Made by a program: the position numbers and the translations under genes. Positions 1 to 6,936 of a stretch of DNA of 13,201 nucleotides are shown here, piece after piece (positions within the stretch are counted from its first letter, which is position 1; the number at the start of each line of letters is the position of its first letter). Location: positions 1-13,201 of the forward strand of contig JABHNP010000041.1 of assembly GCA_018694455.1 (NCBI GenBank), read 5' to 3'. The notes below the pieces were generated by a model. That model did not search any database, was not told the origin of the DNA, and was given only the letters and a program-made list of their open reading frames with translations. This DNA is from Planctomycetaceae bacterium. Lineage in GTDB: Bacteria; Planctomycetota; Planctomycetia; Pirellulales; UBA1268.

Positions 1-212
1 AGAGTGGCAACATCCTCAGCCATAGAGGAGTAGTCATGAACGTCACTCCAAGAACTTTCACCATGATTGCGAAGATCGACCGTCAAGACTCGATACGTAT
101 CCGACAACTGTTTCGCAATTGATGACCAATTTCTTTTAGAGCCAAAAAGACCATGTAAAATCAGAATTGTCTGGCCTTCTCCGATAGCATTATGAGATAA
201 CGTGACTGACAC
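1..212 (-). CDS. Alpha/beta hydrolase (YbfF/ABHD11-like esterase), partial: N-terminal 70 codons
   Basis: This is the N-terminal part of a cytoplasmic alpha/beta-fold hydrolase; the rest lies beyond the left edge. Translation of the minus strand from a GTG at 212 gives about 70 residues. They include the oxyanion-hole loop HGLFGS (residues 20-25), followed by NWS, and the strand-turn motif VDLRNHGES (45-53), which together are typical of the YbfF/ABHD11 esterase group. The nucleophile elbow (usually GHSMGG near residue 90) and the catalytic Asp and His are outside the window. The GTG start is supported by an upstream AAGGAA and by an in-frame TAA four codons before it, so no longer start is possible. 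No signal peptide is visible. It diverges from dtd across 89 bp. The substrate is unknown, and other small alpha/beta hydrolases (haloperoxidase-like, MenH-like) share these motifs. Confidence 0.8.
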   Translation of the reverse strand, partial: MSVTLSHNAIGEGQTILILHGLFGSKRNWSSIAKQLSDTYRVLTVDLRNHGESSWSDVHDYSSMAEDVAT

Positions 213-301
213 GGCTTTTCCTTAATCAAACTTGGTTCCGTTTACTCTTTTCATAGTAAAAAGAATGAATTAAACACAGGATACCAAGAGGAACATTTCC
301 T

Positions 302-769
302 ATGCGAGCGTTCATCCAAAGAGTCTCACAAGCAAGTGTCACAATAGCTCACAAAGAAACGGCTTCAATCGGCAGAGGACTGCTTATTTTCTTGGGTGTT
401 GAAACAGGTGACACATCAACAGACATAAAATGGCTTGCTGGCAAAGTAGCTCATTTGAGAGTTTTTACTGATGAGCAAGACAGGATGAATAAGGATATCG
501 CCGCGATACAAGGAGATGTCCTTATCGTCAGCCAATTTACTCTTTTTGGTGATGTCCAAAAAGGAAATCGTCCAAGCTTTTTCAAGGCTGCAAAGCATGA
601 GGAAGCACTGCTGCTGTATAAAGAATTTCTTCAGGTAATAGAAACTCTCATGAGACGTGTACCAGCTCACGGCACATTTGCTGCCGACATGCAGGTTTCT
701 CTTATCAATGACGGGCCAGTCACAATACTCATTGATTCTCGAGCGGACATGTCCACAACATCATTATGA
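302..769 (+). CDS. dtd: D-aminoacyl-tRNA deacylase
   Basis: Cytoplasmic homodimeric proofreading enzyme that hydrolyses the ester between a D-amino acid and tRNA (and glycine mischarged on tRNA-Ala), protecting translation from D-amino acids. The 155-residue product spans the DTD domain from the first residue (MRAFIQRVSQASVTI). It carries both active-site signatures: SQFTL at 77-81 and the NxGPVT type motif NDGPVT at 136-141 (the cross-subunit Gly-Pro). GNRPSF at 88-93 and the TFAADMQV segment before the second motif are also family hallmarks. The usual length is about 145-150 residues; here a short tail follows. The ATG at 302 is preceded by AAGAGGAA at 286-293, a good ribosome binding site. 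It is a single-gene unit, divergent from the hydrolase and convergent with the YHS protein gene. Identification is firm. Confidence 0.96.
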   Translation: MRAFIQRVSQASVTIAHKETASIGRGLLIFLGVETGDTSTDIKWLAGKVAHLRVFTDEQDRMNKDIAAIQGDVLIVSQFTLFGDVQKGNRPSFFKAAKHEEALLLYKEFLQVIETLMRRVPAHGTFAADMQVSLINDGPVTILIDSRADMSTTSL

Positions 770-772
770 ATA

Positions 773-813
773 GATTTTTTGTACTTTGTACAAAAATCGA
801 TAAAGACTTCGAT
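773..813. terminator. AT-rich inverted repeat between convergent dtd and the YHS-protein gene
   Basis: Bases 773-798 form a near-perfect inverted repeat: GATTTTTTGTAC, a TTT loop, then GTACAAAAATC, with one unpaired T. A second short pair, ATCGA/TCGAT, lies at 796-800 and 809-813. The position, just past the dtd stop and 24-49 bp past the stop of the convergent gene, suits a bidirectional terminator. The stem is AT-rich rather than GC-rich and no separate T-tract follows it, so this is only a candidate. Confidence 0.35.
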
Positions 814-821
814 CACTCGTC

Positions 822-1559
822 CTATTCTTTTTCTTGTTCCTTTGCCTTTCGCGCTTCATGCGCTGCAATCACTTTTTCAGGATTTTCTTTGAACATACTG
901 AGGCATCCCTTGCAACACACCCAATACGTTTTACCGTTGTAGGACACCTGCTGATTCCCTTCACCTCCAGTCACAACACATGCGTGAAGCGGACGTGAAC
1001 GTGTCGCGAACACTGTTCCTTTTCGGGTGTATCCCAGTGTTGCTCCTTGCTGCAAGCGTTTTTCATTTGATCCGTACTGCAGTGTAATCACGAGACGCTT
1101 ATGATCAGCCAGAGTCTTCATCAAAATCCTTGCTGGTCGACTACGTTGAATAACCTGGTTCGTGAACTCCAGGTGCTTGTTTTCATCCATGAAACCAGAA
1201 TACGTTTCGACCCCATCTGATTCTGTATGGTGTGCCCGAAGAATAAATGTATTCTTCTGTAACCCCGGGGTAATTTGACCTCGTGTGAAAAAACGACCGG
1301 GTGATAACTCGAAGACAATTGCTGGAATACCACCGTCAAACGACCAAGCCCAATCAGCTTCTGCAGACCAACGGTCTTGACCACCCAACTTCTGCATCGC
1401 AACCCCTTTCCAGCCTCCAATGAAGTCCTGAAGAGGCTGCAGATTTTCTTTCTGTGCTTCCTGGTCGTCTTGAGAGAGCTCCTTTGCAATGACAAGACTT
1501 GGGTGACTTATCAACAAGCCACAAATAGCAATGGAAACAAAAATAATATTGCGATGCAT
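822..1559 (-). CDS. Secreted protein with C-terminal YHS/TRASH-like cysteine domain
   Basis: Probably exported. The N-terminus reads as a Sec signal peptide (MHRNIIFVSIAICGLL..., likely cleavage near residue 25). A central region of about 150 residues follows, beginning around LQDFIGGWKG and rich in alternating hydrophobic strands, perhaps a lipocalin-like barrel, that I cannot assign to a family. The last 52 residues start with CVVTGGE (194-200) and continue through YNGKTYWVCCKGC (cysteines at 215, 216 and 219) and an F-x-x-x-P segment. This is the pattern of YHS/TRASH metal-associated modules (C-x-x-[ST]-G...GK-x-Y-x-x-C-C-x-x-C). The tail is charged (KAKEQEKE). I chose the ATG at 1559 because it begins directly with a signal peptide and has GGAAG just upstream. 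A GTG at 1616 in the same frame, with AGAGG seven bases upstream, would add 19 residues and is a real alternative. It follows oppF in the same direction across roughly 100-155 bp. Function and metal are unknown. Confidence 0.75.
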   Translation of the reverse strand: MHRNIIFVSIAICGLLISHPSLVIAKELSQDDQEAQKENLQPLQDFIGGWKGVAMQKLGGQDRWSAEADWAWSFDGGIPAIVFELSPGRFFTRGQITPGLQKNTFILRAHHTESDGVETYSGFMDENKHLEFTNQVIQRSRPARILMKTLADHKRLVITLQYGSNEKRLQQGATLGYTRKGTVFATRSRPLHACVVTGGEGNQQVSYNGKTYWVCCKGCLSMFKENPEKVIAAHEARKAKEQEKE

Positions 1560-1714
1560 TTTCTTCCACTGTTGATTCTTTTGCCAACAGAAATAGTTGA
1601 ATAAAAAATAGCTCACTACGAAACCTCTTTCAGTACATAAATAATATTTCTCTCAAGCAGTCTGTAGTATCAAAATCCTGAGTTCAATCATAAGAAGAAT
1701 GTGTTGCTGAGTTT

Positions 1715-2746
1715 CTAGTTCACCACATGGCAAGCAACCTGATGGCCAGTTTCAATGGTTCGCATCACTGGAACTTCACGACGACAACGCTCTTCACATA
1801 AAGGACAACGAGTATGAAAAGGACAACCCGCTGGCGGATTGATCGGACTAGGCATCTCTCCTGACAGGACTGTCCGTTGTCTTGAATGCTCTTGCCTTGG
1901 ATCGGGAACGGGCACCGCCGATAACAATGCCTGCGTATATGGATGCTGCGGACGATCGACAATTGTTTGCGCACTGGCCAATTCAACAATGCGTCCAAGA
2001 TACATGACTGCAATACGATCACTTACATGACGAATAGCAGCAAGATCATGTGCAATAAAAAGAAGTGTCAGACTGAGATTCTCACGAAGCTCTGATAATA
2101 AATTCATAATCTGCGCCTGAATAGAAACATCGAGAGCACTAATTGGCTCATCAGCAACAATAAATTCAGGCCCTAGTGCGAGTGCCCTGGCAATACCAAT
2201 TCTTTGTCTTTGTCCACCGGAGAACTCATGAGGATATCGACGCATACACCGTGGATCCATCCCGACAGTCATGAGTAGATGCTGAATTTTTTCTCGTCGC
2301 TCGACCCCTTGAGTTACATCAAAGTTTCGCAACGGCTCTGCTAAAATAGATTCGACTGTCATTCTAGGGTTAAGTGATGCAAATGGATCTTGAAAAATCA
2401 TCTGCATTCGACGGCGTAGATCTCGTAGACGTTGATCCCATACCCACTTCGTACCTTTTTTTTTCCAAAATTCATGTATTGGCTCTTCATCAAAAATAAC
2501 ACAGCCACGACTTGGTCGTAGTAGTTGGAGCACTGCCCGACCGGTTGTTGATTTCCCACAGCCGCTCTCGCCAACAAGCCCAAGTGTTTCCCCGCGAGTC
2601 ATTGAAAAACTCACACCATCAACAGCCTTTAATTTTGCACTTTCTTGATACAAAAAGCCGCCACGCTTCGGAACCTGAAACTGTACTTCCAAAGCAGAAA
2701 CATCTAAAAATTTTGTCTCAGTTTTTTCCTTTCCCATTGTGTTCAT
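1715..2746 (-). CDS. oppF: Oligopeptide/dipeptide ABC importer, ATP-binding subunit OppF/DppF
   Basis: One of the two nucleotide-binding subunits that power peptide import at the inner face of the membrane. All ABC ATPase motifs are visible: Walker A GESGCGKST at 59-67, Q-loop Gln119 in IFQDPFASLNP, signature FSGGQ at 175-179, Walker B ending in Asp199-Glu200, and H-loop His233. The OppF/DppF C-terminal extension follows, with HPYTQALL (268-275) and a cysteine set (C308, C314, C317, C321, C339). Similar cysteines in this family bind a 4Fe-4S cluster in some members, so a cluster here is an inference. The ATG at 2746 overlaps the oppD stop as ATGA and has AGAAGGAA just upstream, so it is preferred over an in-frame TTG at 2767. 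The length of 343 residues is normal. Peptide versus other oligomer substrate cannot be told from the ATPase. Confidence 0.93.
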   Translation of the reverse strand: MNTMGKEKTETKFLDVSALEVQFQVPKRGGFLYQESAKLKAVDGVSFSMTRGETLGLVGESGCGKSTTGRAVLQLLRPSRGCVIFDEEPIHEFWKKKGTKWVWDQRLRDLRRRMQMIFQDPFASLNPRMTVESILAEPLRNFDVTQGVERREKIQHLLMTVGMDPRCMRRYPHEFSGGQRQRIGIARALALGPEFIVADEPISALDVSIQAQIMNLLSELRENLSLTLLFIAHDLAAIRHVSDRIAVMYLGRIVELASAQTIVDRPQHPYTQALLSAVPVPDPRQEHSRQRTVLSGEMPSPINPPAGCPFHTRCPLCEERCRREVPVMRTIETGHQVACHVVN

Positions 2747-3732
2747 TTGGTTCCTTCTATCTCCCAACAGGTTGCTTGGTGAGTCGATGAAATCACTTTC
2801 GTTTCAGGATAGATATTCTGACACTGATTTGTCGCGGAGGCACAACGCGGATGAAATGGACACCCTGCTGGAAGATTTCCTAGATCCGGTGGTAAACCAG
2901 GGATGGCATACAGTGATTTTTGAATCGGTGTATCTATGCGTGGCATACTCTCGAGGAGACCGCGTGTGTAAGGATGTTGTGGATTGGCAAAAACCTCGGC
3001 TGTAGTTCCTTCCTCAACAATCCTTCCGGCATACATAACTGCTACGCGATCTGTGATACCAGCGACTACACCGAGATCATGAGTTACAAGAACAACGGCG
3101 GTCCCAATCGACTTTTGAAGATTTTTCATTAATTCCAAAATCTGTGCTTGAATAGTGACATCCAAGGCAGTCGTAGGCTCATCGGCAAAAAGTACTTCCG
3201 GACCACATAGCAGCGCCATGGCAATCATGACTCGCTGACGCATACCACCAGAAAATTGATGTGGGTGTTGATCAATGCGAGAAGCAGCATCCGGAATACC
3301 GACGCGTTCCAGCATCTCAATTGATGTTTGACGTGCAGCAGTCGGTCTTGCATCCTGATGTACTTCCAGAACCTCAGTCAATTGCCGTGCCACAGTCAGA
3401 TACGGGTTCAATGAAGTAAGTGGATCCTGAAAAATCATGGCCAGCCGTTCACCACGAAGTTTTTGGATTTCAGGCTCTGTAAGGCTCAAGAGATTGTTAT
3501 TATCAAAGTAAATTGTACCTGTTGGATGAAAAGCTGGTGGCTTTGAAACAAGTCGCATTGCTGAAAGACAGGTGACACTCTTTCCAGAACCACTCTCACC
3601 GACAATGCCAAGCGTCTCCCCACGCTTCACAGTAAAGCTGACACCATCTACTGCCTTCACAAGCCCATCGTCAGTACGAAAATGAGTTCGTAAATCACAG
3701 ACTTCAAGAACGTTTTCAGAGCGAGTCTCCAC
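2743..3732 (-). CDS. oppD: Oligopeptide/dipeptide ABC importer, ATP-binding subunit OppD/DppD
   Basis: Second ATPase of the peptide importer, pairing with OppF. The 329-residue product carries Walker A GESGSGKS (45-52), Q-loop Gln102 (MIFQDPLTSLNP), signature FSGGM (160-164), Walker B ending in Asp184-Glu185, and H-loop His218. It has the OppD-type C-terminal extension (HPYTRGLLESMPRID) with cysteines C291, C297, C304 and C322 that may ligate an iron-sulfur cluster as in some DppD proteins. The start is taken as the GTG at 3732 because AGGAAAG lies at 3737-3743 and the mature fold (VLEVCDLRTHF) begins right after it. A TTG at 3765 would add 11 residues but has no comparable binding site. Its stop overlaps the oppF start (ATGA). 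It is separated from its expected partner oppC by the 3939-10154 cluster and must have its own promoter, or rely on read-through that the opposing cluster would obstruct. Confidence 0.93.
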   Translation of the reverse strand: METRSENVLEVCDLRTHFRTDDGLVKAVDGVSFTVKRGETLGIVGESGSGKSVTCLSAMRLVSKPPAFHPTGTIYFDNNNLLSLTEPEIQKLRGERLAMIFQDPLTSLNPYLTVARQLTEVLEVHQDARPTAARQTSIEMLERVGIPDAASRIDQHPHQFSGGMRQRVMIAMALLCGPEVLFADEPTTALDVTIQAQILELMKNLQKSIGTAVVLVTHDLGVVAGITDRVAVMYAGRIVEEGTTAEVFANPQHPYTRGLLESMPRIDTPIQKSLYAIPGLPPDLGNLPAGCPFHPRCASATNQCQNIYPETKVISSTHQATCWEIEGTK

Positions 3733-3736
3733 TGAT

Positions 3737-3743
3737 CTTTCCT
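3737..3743 (-). promoter_or_regulatory. Ribosome binding site of oppD (AGGAAAG)
   Basis: AGGAAAG on the minus strand ends four bases before the GTG at 3732. It decides the GTG start over the upstream in-frame TTG at 3765. Confidence 0.6.
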
Positions 3744-3804
3744 GAAGAATAAAAATACAAATCAAACATAAAACTTCTTGACAGCCATCATACCGGATGC
3801 TCGA

Positions 3805-3834
3805 TTTACATGATCACGCAATGGAGCGTGTCAA
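3805..3834 (-). promoter_or_regulatory. Candidate sigma70-type promoter for oppDF
   Basis: On the minus strand a perfect TTGACA (3834-3829) is followed by an 18-base spacer and TGTAAA (3810-3805, four of six matches to TATAAT). Transcription would begin near 3798, giving a leader of about 65 bases to the oppD GTG. It is in the right place to serve oppDF alone. A second perfect TTGACA lies on the plus strand at 3778-3783 facing the FAD oxidoreductase gene, but I find no convincing -10 element at 16-19 bases from it. Sigma factor preferences of the host are unknown. Confidence 0.4.
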
Positions 3835-3938
3835 CCATAACATGCTGGCCTAAACCTACTGCAGGCAACTCAGTAAACTCATCGAAAATCATGAAAAGAC
3901 CTCAAATAGATACCTACTAAACCTGTACCCAAAGTATT

Positions 3939-6062
3939 ATGAGCCTTGGTATAAACTACAGATATTTTCTCATCCAACGATTCCGATTCATTCTTGTACT
4001 TTGTACTGGATTCAACCTCGCCTTCATCGCTACCGAAAACTTTGGTGCCGAAAAGAAGCTTTATGATTTGGTTATTTATGGCCCAACAAGTGCGGGTATT
4101 GCCGCAGCAGTTCAAGCACAGCGAATGGGATTAGACGTCATCGTCACAGGACCAGATACCCATCTTGGTGGATTATCTGCCGGGGGTCTTGGTTGGACCG
4201 ATAGTGGTAATAAAGAAGTGATTGGGGGTATAGCTCTTGAATTTTATAAACGCATATATGCCTATTATGACAAGCCAGAAACATGGACATGGCAAACGCG
4301 CACATCGTATGGAAAGCGTGGGCGAGGGACACAGGCAAGAGATGGACATGGTCGAGCCATGTGGGTATTCGAGCCACATGTTGCCGAGCAGGTATTCGAA
4401 AATCTCATTCACGATCACATGATTCCCATCGACCGTAATCAATGGCTTGATCGTTCTACAAAAGGAGTCAAAAAGAAAAATCGAAAAATAACCTCAATAA
4501 AAATGAAGTCTGGAAAAGTCTACCAAGGAAAAATGTATATCGATGCAACCTATGAGGGTGATCTCATGGCTGCTGCTGGAGTAAGTTACACCGTTGGTCG
4601 AGAAGGAAATGATATCTATGGCGAGACATTAAACGGTGTGCAAGTTATCAATGCAAAATCACACCAGTTCGTCAATAACGTGAATGGTTATCAACAACCT
4701 GGTGATTCTAGAACTGAGCTTCTCCCAAGAATTCAGCCTGAAAATCCTGGGCTTCAAGGGCAGGGAGATCATCGTATACAAGCATACAACTTCCGAATGT
4801 GCCTCACGCGAGTCAAAGAAAATCGTGTTTCGTTTTCCAAACCACAAAACTATGACCCATCACAGTATGAGCTTCTGTTACGTGAACTGATTGCTGGCTC
4901 ACGGCACATTACAGGAAAGTTCGACATGCTCCCAAATCTCAAGACAGATACGAATAATCATGGATCATTTTCGACCGATAACATCGGAATGAATTACGAC
5001 TATCCAGATGCAACGTATAAGCGACGGCAAGAAATTATTACCGAGCATCGCACCTATCAACAGGGCTACTGTTACTTTCTATCAAATGACCCGCGTGTTC
5101 CATCTGATGTTCGAGAATGGTATAGCAACTGGGGATTTGCGAAGGACGAATTCACTGACAACGGTCATTGGCCTCATCAAATTTATGTGCGTGAAGCGCG
5201 CAGAATGATTGGTGACTTTGTTGTGACGGAAAATCACCTCCGCCAAAATATCGCAACAACGCGACCGGTGGGTATGGGATCGTACAACATGGACTCACAC
5301 CATGTTCAAAGATATGTGGACGACAACGGCTTTGTACATAATGAGGGTGATATTCAAGTGAATCCTGGTGCTCCATATCCGATTGATTATGGAGCAATAA
5401 CACCCCAGAAAAAAGAATGTACAAATCTTCTTGTTGTTTGTGCTGTTTCAAGTTCCCATATCGCGTATGGGTCTATTCGTATGGAGCCAGTATTTATGAT
5501 TCTTGGCCAGAGCGCGACAACTGCTGCCGCACTGGCTCTCAAAAACAATCAAGCAGTTCAAGATATTGCATACACGAATCTTGCTGACCGTCTTGTAGCG
5601 GATGGACAAGTTCTTGCATTCGACAATAGACAACGGGAGGGACATTCTATTCCAAGCAATCATCTCGAAGGCTTCGTAATTGATGATGAGGATTCTCTTC
5701 GAACCGGTGCATGGACTCACTCAAAGGCAATTGGCCACCACGGTTATCAACATGATGGCAATACCGCTAAAGGAGAAAAAACAGCAACTTTTAAGACCAC
5801 ACTTGTACCAGGCCTGTATAACGTTCGGGTTGCCTATTCAGCACATCCTAACCGTGCAACAAACGTTCCCATTACAGTTCATCATCTTGGTGGTCACACA
5901 ACAATCTCCATTGATCAAACAAAAGATCCTAACATTGGTGGCCTTTTTCTTTCCCTTGGGACGTTCCAATTCGGTGCATATGGAACTGTAGAATTCTCAA
6001 ACCACAGTACCGATGGTTATGTCATTCTTGATGCTGTTCATTTTGCACCAGAAGTGGATTAA
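3939..6062 (+). CDS. Exported FAD-dependent oxidoreductase with C-terminal golvesin-like domain
   Basis: A 707-residue exported flavoprotein. The N-terminus has a basic stretch followed by the hydrophobic run FILVLCTGFNLAFIA (17-31), consistent with a Sec signal. The FAD-binding Rossmann motif starts at residue 42: YDLVIYGPTSAGIAAA is the G-x-T/S-AGIAAA variant of the GxGxxG loop found in the FAD_oxidored family (PF12831). It is followed by the family block THLGGLSAGGLGWTDSG (74-90). The segment GEGDLMAAAGVSYTVGRE-like around 207-225 (reading YEGDLMAAAGVSYTVGREG) is also typical. The last 131 residues (577-707) resemble the golvesin C-terminal domain, a beta-sandwich often appended to secreted glycan-active proteins, ending in GYVILDAVHF. 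The substrate is unknown; a carbohydrate is plausible from context. Homologues are sometimes labelled xanthan lyase, which I would not adopt. No strong ribosome binding site precedes the ATG, but no other start fits. It leads the plus-strand cluster. Confidence 0.88.
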   Translation: MSLGINYRYFLIQRFRFILVLCTGFNLAFIATENFGAEKKLYDLVIYGPTSAGIAAAVQAQRMGLDVIVTGPDTHLGGLSAGGLGWTDSGNKEVIGGIALEFYKRIYAYYDKPETWTWQTRTSYGKRGRGTQARDGHGRAMWVFEPHVAEQVFENLIHDHMIPIDRNQWLDRSTKGVKKKNRKITSIKMKSGKVYQGKMYIDATYEGDLMAAAGVSYTVGREGNDIYGETLNGVQVINAKSHQFVNNVNGYQQPGDSRTELLPRIQPENPGLQGQGDHRIQAYNFRMCLTRVKENRVSFSKPQNYDPSQYELLLRELIAGSRHITGKFDMLPNLKTDTNNHGSFSTDNIGMNYDYPDATYKRRQEIITEHRTYQQGYCYFLSNDPRVPSDVREWYSNWGFAKDEFTDNGHWPHQIYVREARRMIGDFVVTENHLRQNIATTRPVGMGSYNMDSHHVQRYVDDNGFVHNEGDIQVNPGAPYPIDYGAITPQKKECTNLLVVCAVSSSHIAYGSIRMEPVFMILGQSATTAAALALKNNQAVQDIAYTNLADRLVADGQVLAFDNRQREGHSIPSNHLEGFVIDDEDSLRTGAWTHSKAIGHHGYQHDGNTAKGEKTATFKTTLVPGLYNVRVAYSAHPNRATNVPITVHHLGGHTTISIDQTKDPNIGGLFLSLGTFQFGAYGTVEFSNHSTDGYVILDAVHFAPEVD

Positions 6063-6277
6063 CTGTTCTTTCCGTCCTGAAGCATGAACAAAATCGAACA
6101 ACTGCATCATCAAACAGACAATACACAGCCAAACAACAAGCCCGAACTGGAAGAGAACGTCTCCTGCTGTCACACTGTGGTTGTGCAAGATTCATAAGGG
6201 AAACCTGCCTGACAACATCTGGGGAATAACGTGGCGTTGTGAAGGTGAATGGGCTATGGGTCACAGGTGATACTTTG

Positions 6278-6283
6278 AAAGGA
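6278..6283 (+). promoter_or_regulatory. Ribosome binding site of the DUF1080 gene (AAAGGA)
   Basis: AAAGGA lies six bases before the ATG at 6290. It favours this start over an in-frame GTG at 6239, which has no comparable site and would put 17 non-signal-like residues ahead of the export signal. Confidence 0.6.
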
Positions 6284-6289
6284 ACAATA

Positions 6290-6925
6290 ATGTCAGTACT
6301 ACGAACACAGATAAACCGTTCAATCTTCTTTTGTTTCGTGAATATGATCGTGAGCAGTGGGCTCATACTTGCAGAAGAAGGTACATGGATCGCACTTTTT
6401 GATGGTAAAACGCTCAATGGCTGGGAAAAAGTTGGCAGTCAGGGAAGTACCTGGGATGTCACTGAGGGCGCTCTAACGGGCACCGGAACACCATCAATGC
6501 TCGTCTGTACTAAAGGACCATTCAAAAATTTTCGCTATCGAGCAGAAATCCGCATTAATGATGGTGGCAACTCAGGACTTTACTTTCGAACATCTCGAAA
6601 ACCAAAGTTCACTGACGGATATGAAGCCCAGATCGATAGCACACACAAAGATCCGATTCGTACGGGCTCAATCTATGGATTCTGTCACGTTTATAAAGAT
6701 CTCGTACAACCAAATGAGTGGTTTACCTATGAGTTAGAAGTCCGCGATGATGAGTGGCGTCATCGGGATCTCACTCGAATCAAGGTGATAGTAAATGGGG
6801 ATGAGTTGTACGAATACCTTGATTTTTCAAAAGCCTTTTCTGAAGGGCATTTTGCTTTCCAGCAACATGATCCTGGCAGCGTTGTAAACATTCGAAAAGT
6901 AGAAGTCATGCCACTCGAAAATTGA
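6290..6925 (+). CDS. Exported DUF1080 / 3-keto-disaccharide hydrolase family protein
   Basis: A 211-residue exported protein of the DUF1080 family (PF06439), a concanavalin-like beta-sandwich. Some members hydrolyse 3-keto-glycosides and others may only bind sugars. A signal peptide covers about residues 1-29 (FFCFVNMIVSSGLILAEE). The family landmarks appear in order: WIALFDGKTLNGW (33-45), WDVTEGALTG (55-64), NSGLYFR (94-100), GYEAQID (110-116), TGSIYGF (125-131), PNEWFTYELEV (141-151), and the closing strand ending in VNIRKVEVMPL (199-209). The length is normal for a single-domain member. The gene stops 11 bp before the next ATG, so translation coupling with the sulfatase is likely; an overlapping TTGA could even serve as an alternative sulfatase start. 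A role in cleaving an oxidised sugar unit, perhaps made by an oxidoreductase nearby, is an inference from family and context. Confidence 0.88.
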   Translation: MSVLRTQINRSIFFCFVNMIVSSGLILAEEGTWIALFDGKTLNGWEKVGSQGSTWDVTEGALTGTGTPSMLVCTKGPFKNFRYRAEIRINDGGNSGLYFRTSRKPKFTDGYEAQIDSTHKDPIRTGSIYGFCHVYKDLVQPNEWFTYELEVRDDEWRHRDLTRIKVIVNGDELYEYLDFSKAFSEGHFAFQQHDPGSVVNIRKVEVMPLEN

Positions 6926-6936
6926 AAGTACGCCCT

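Noticed and set aside
2747..2767. Longer oppF start at the TTG at 2767
   Set aside because: The ATG at 2746 forms an ATGA overlap with the oppD stop and has AGAAGGAA directly upstream, matching the other couplings in the operon.
3778..3806. Plus-strand promoter for the FAD oxidoreductase gene starting from the perfect TTGACA at 3778
   Set aside because: No acceptable -10 hexamer at 16-19 bases (the best, TCGATT, matches poorly); mentioned only with the divergent control region.
6084..6197. 37-codon ORF in the gap between the FAD oxidoreductase and DUF1080 genes (MNKIEQLHHQTD..., with a Cys-Cys pair)
   Set aside because: Only a weak upstream purine stretch, no recognisable domain, and such short ORFs are expected by chance; not strong enough to call a gene.
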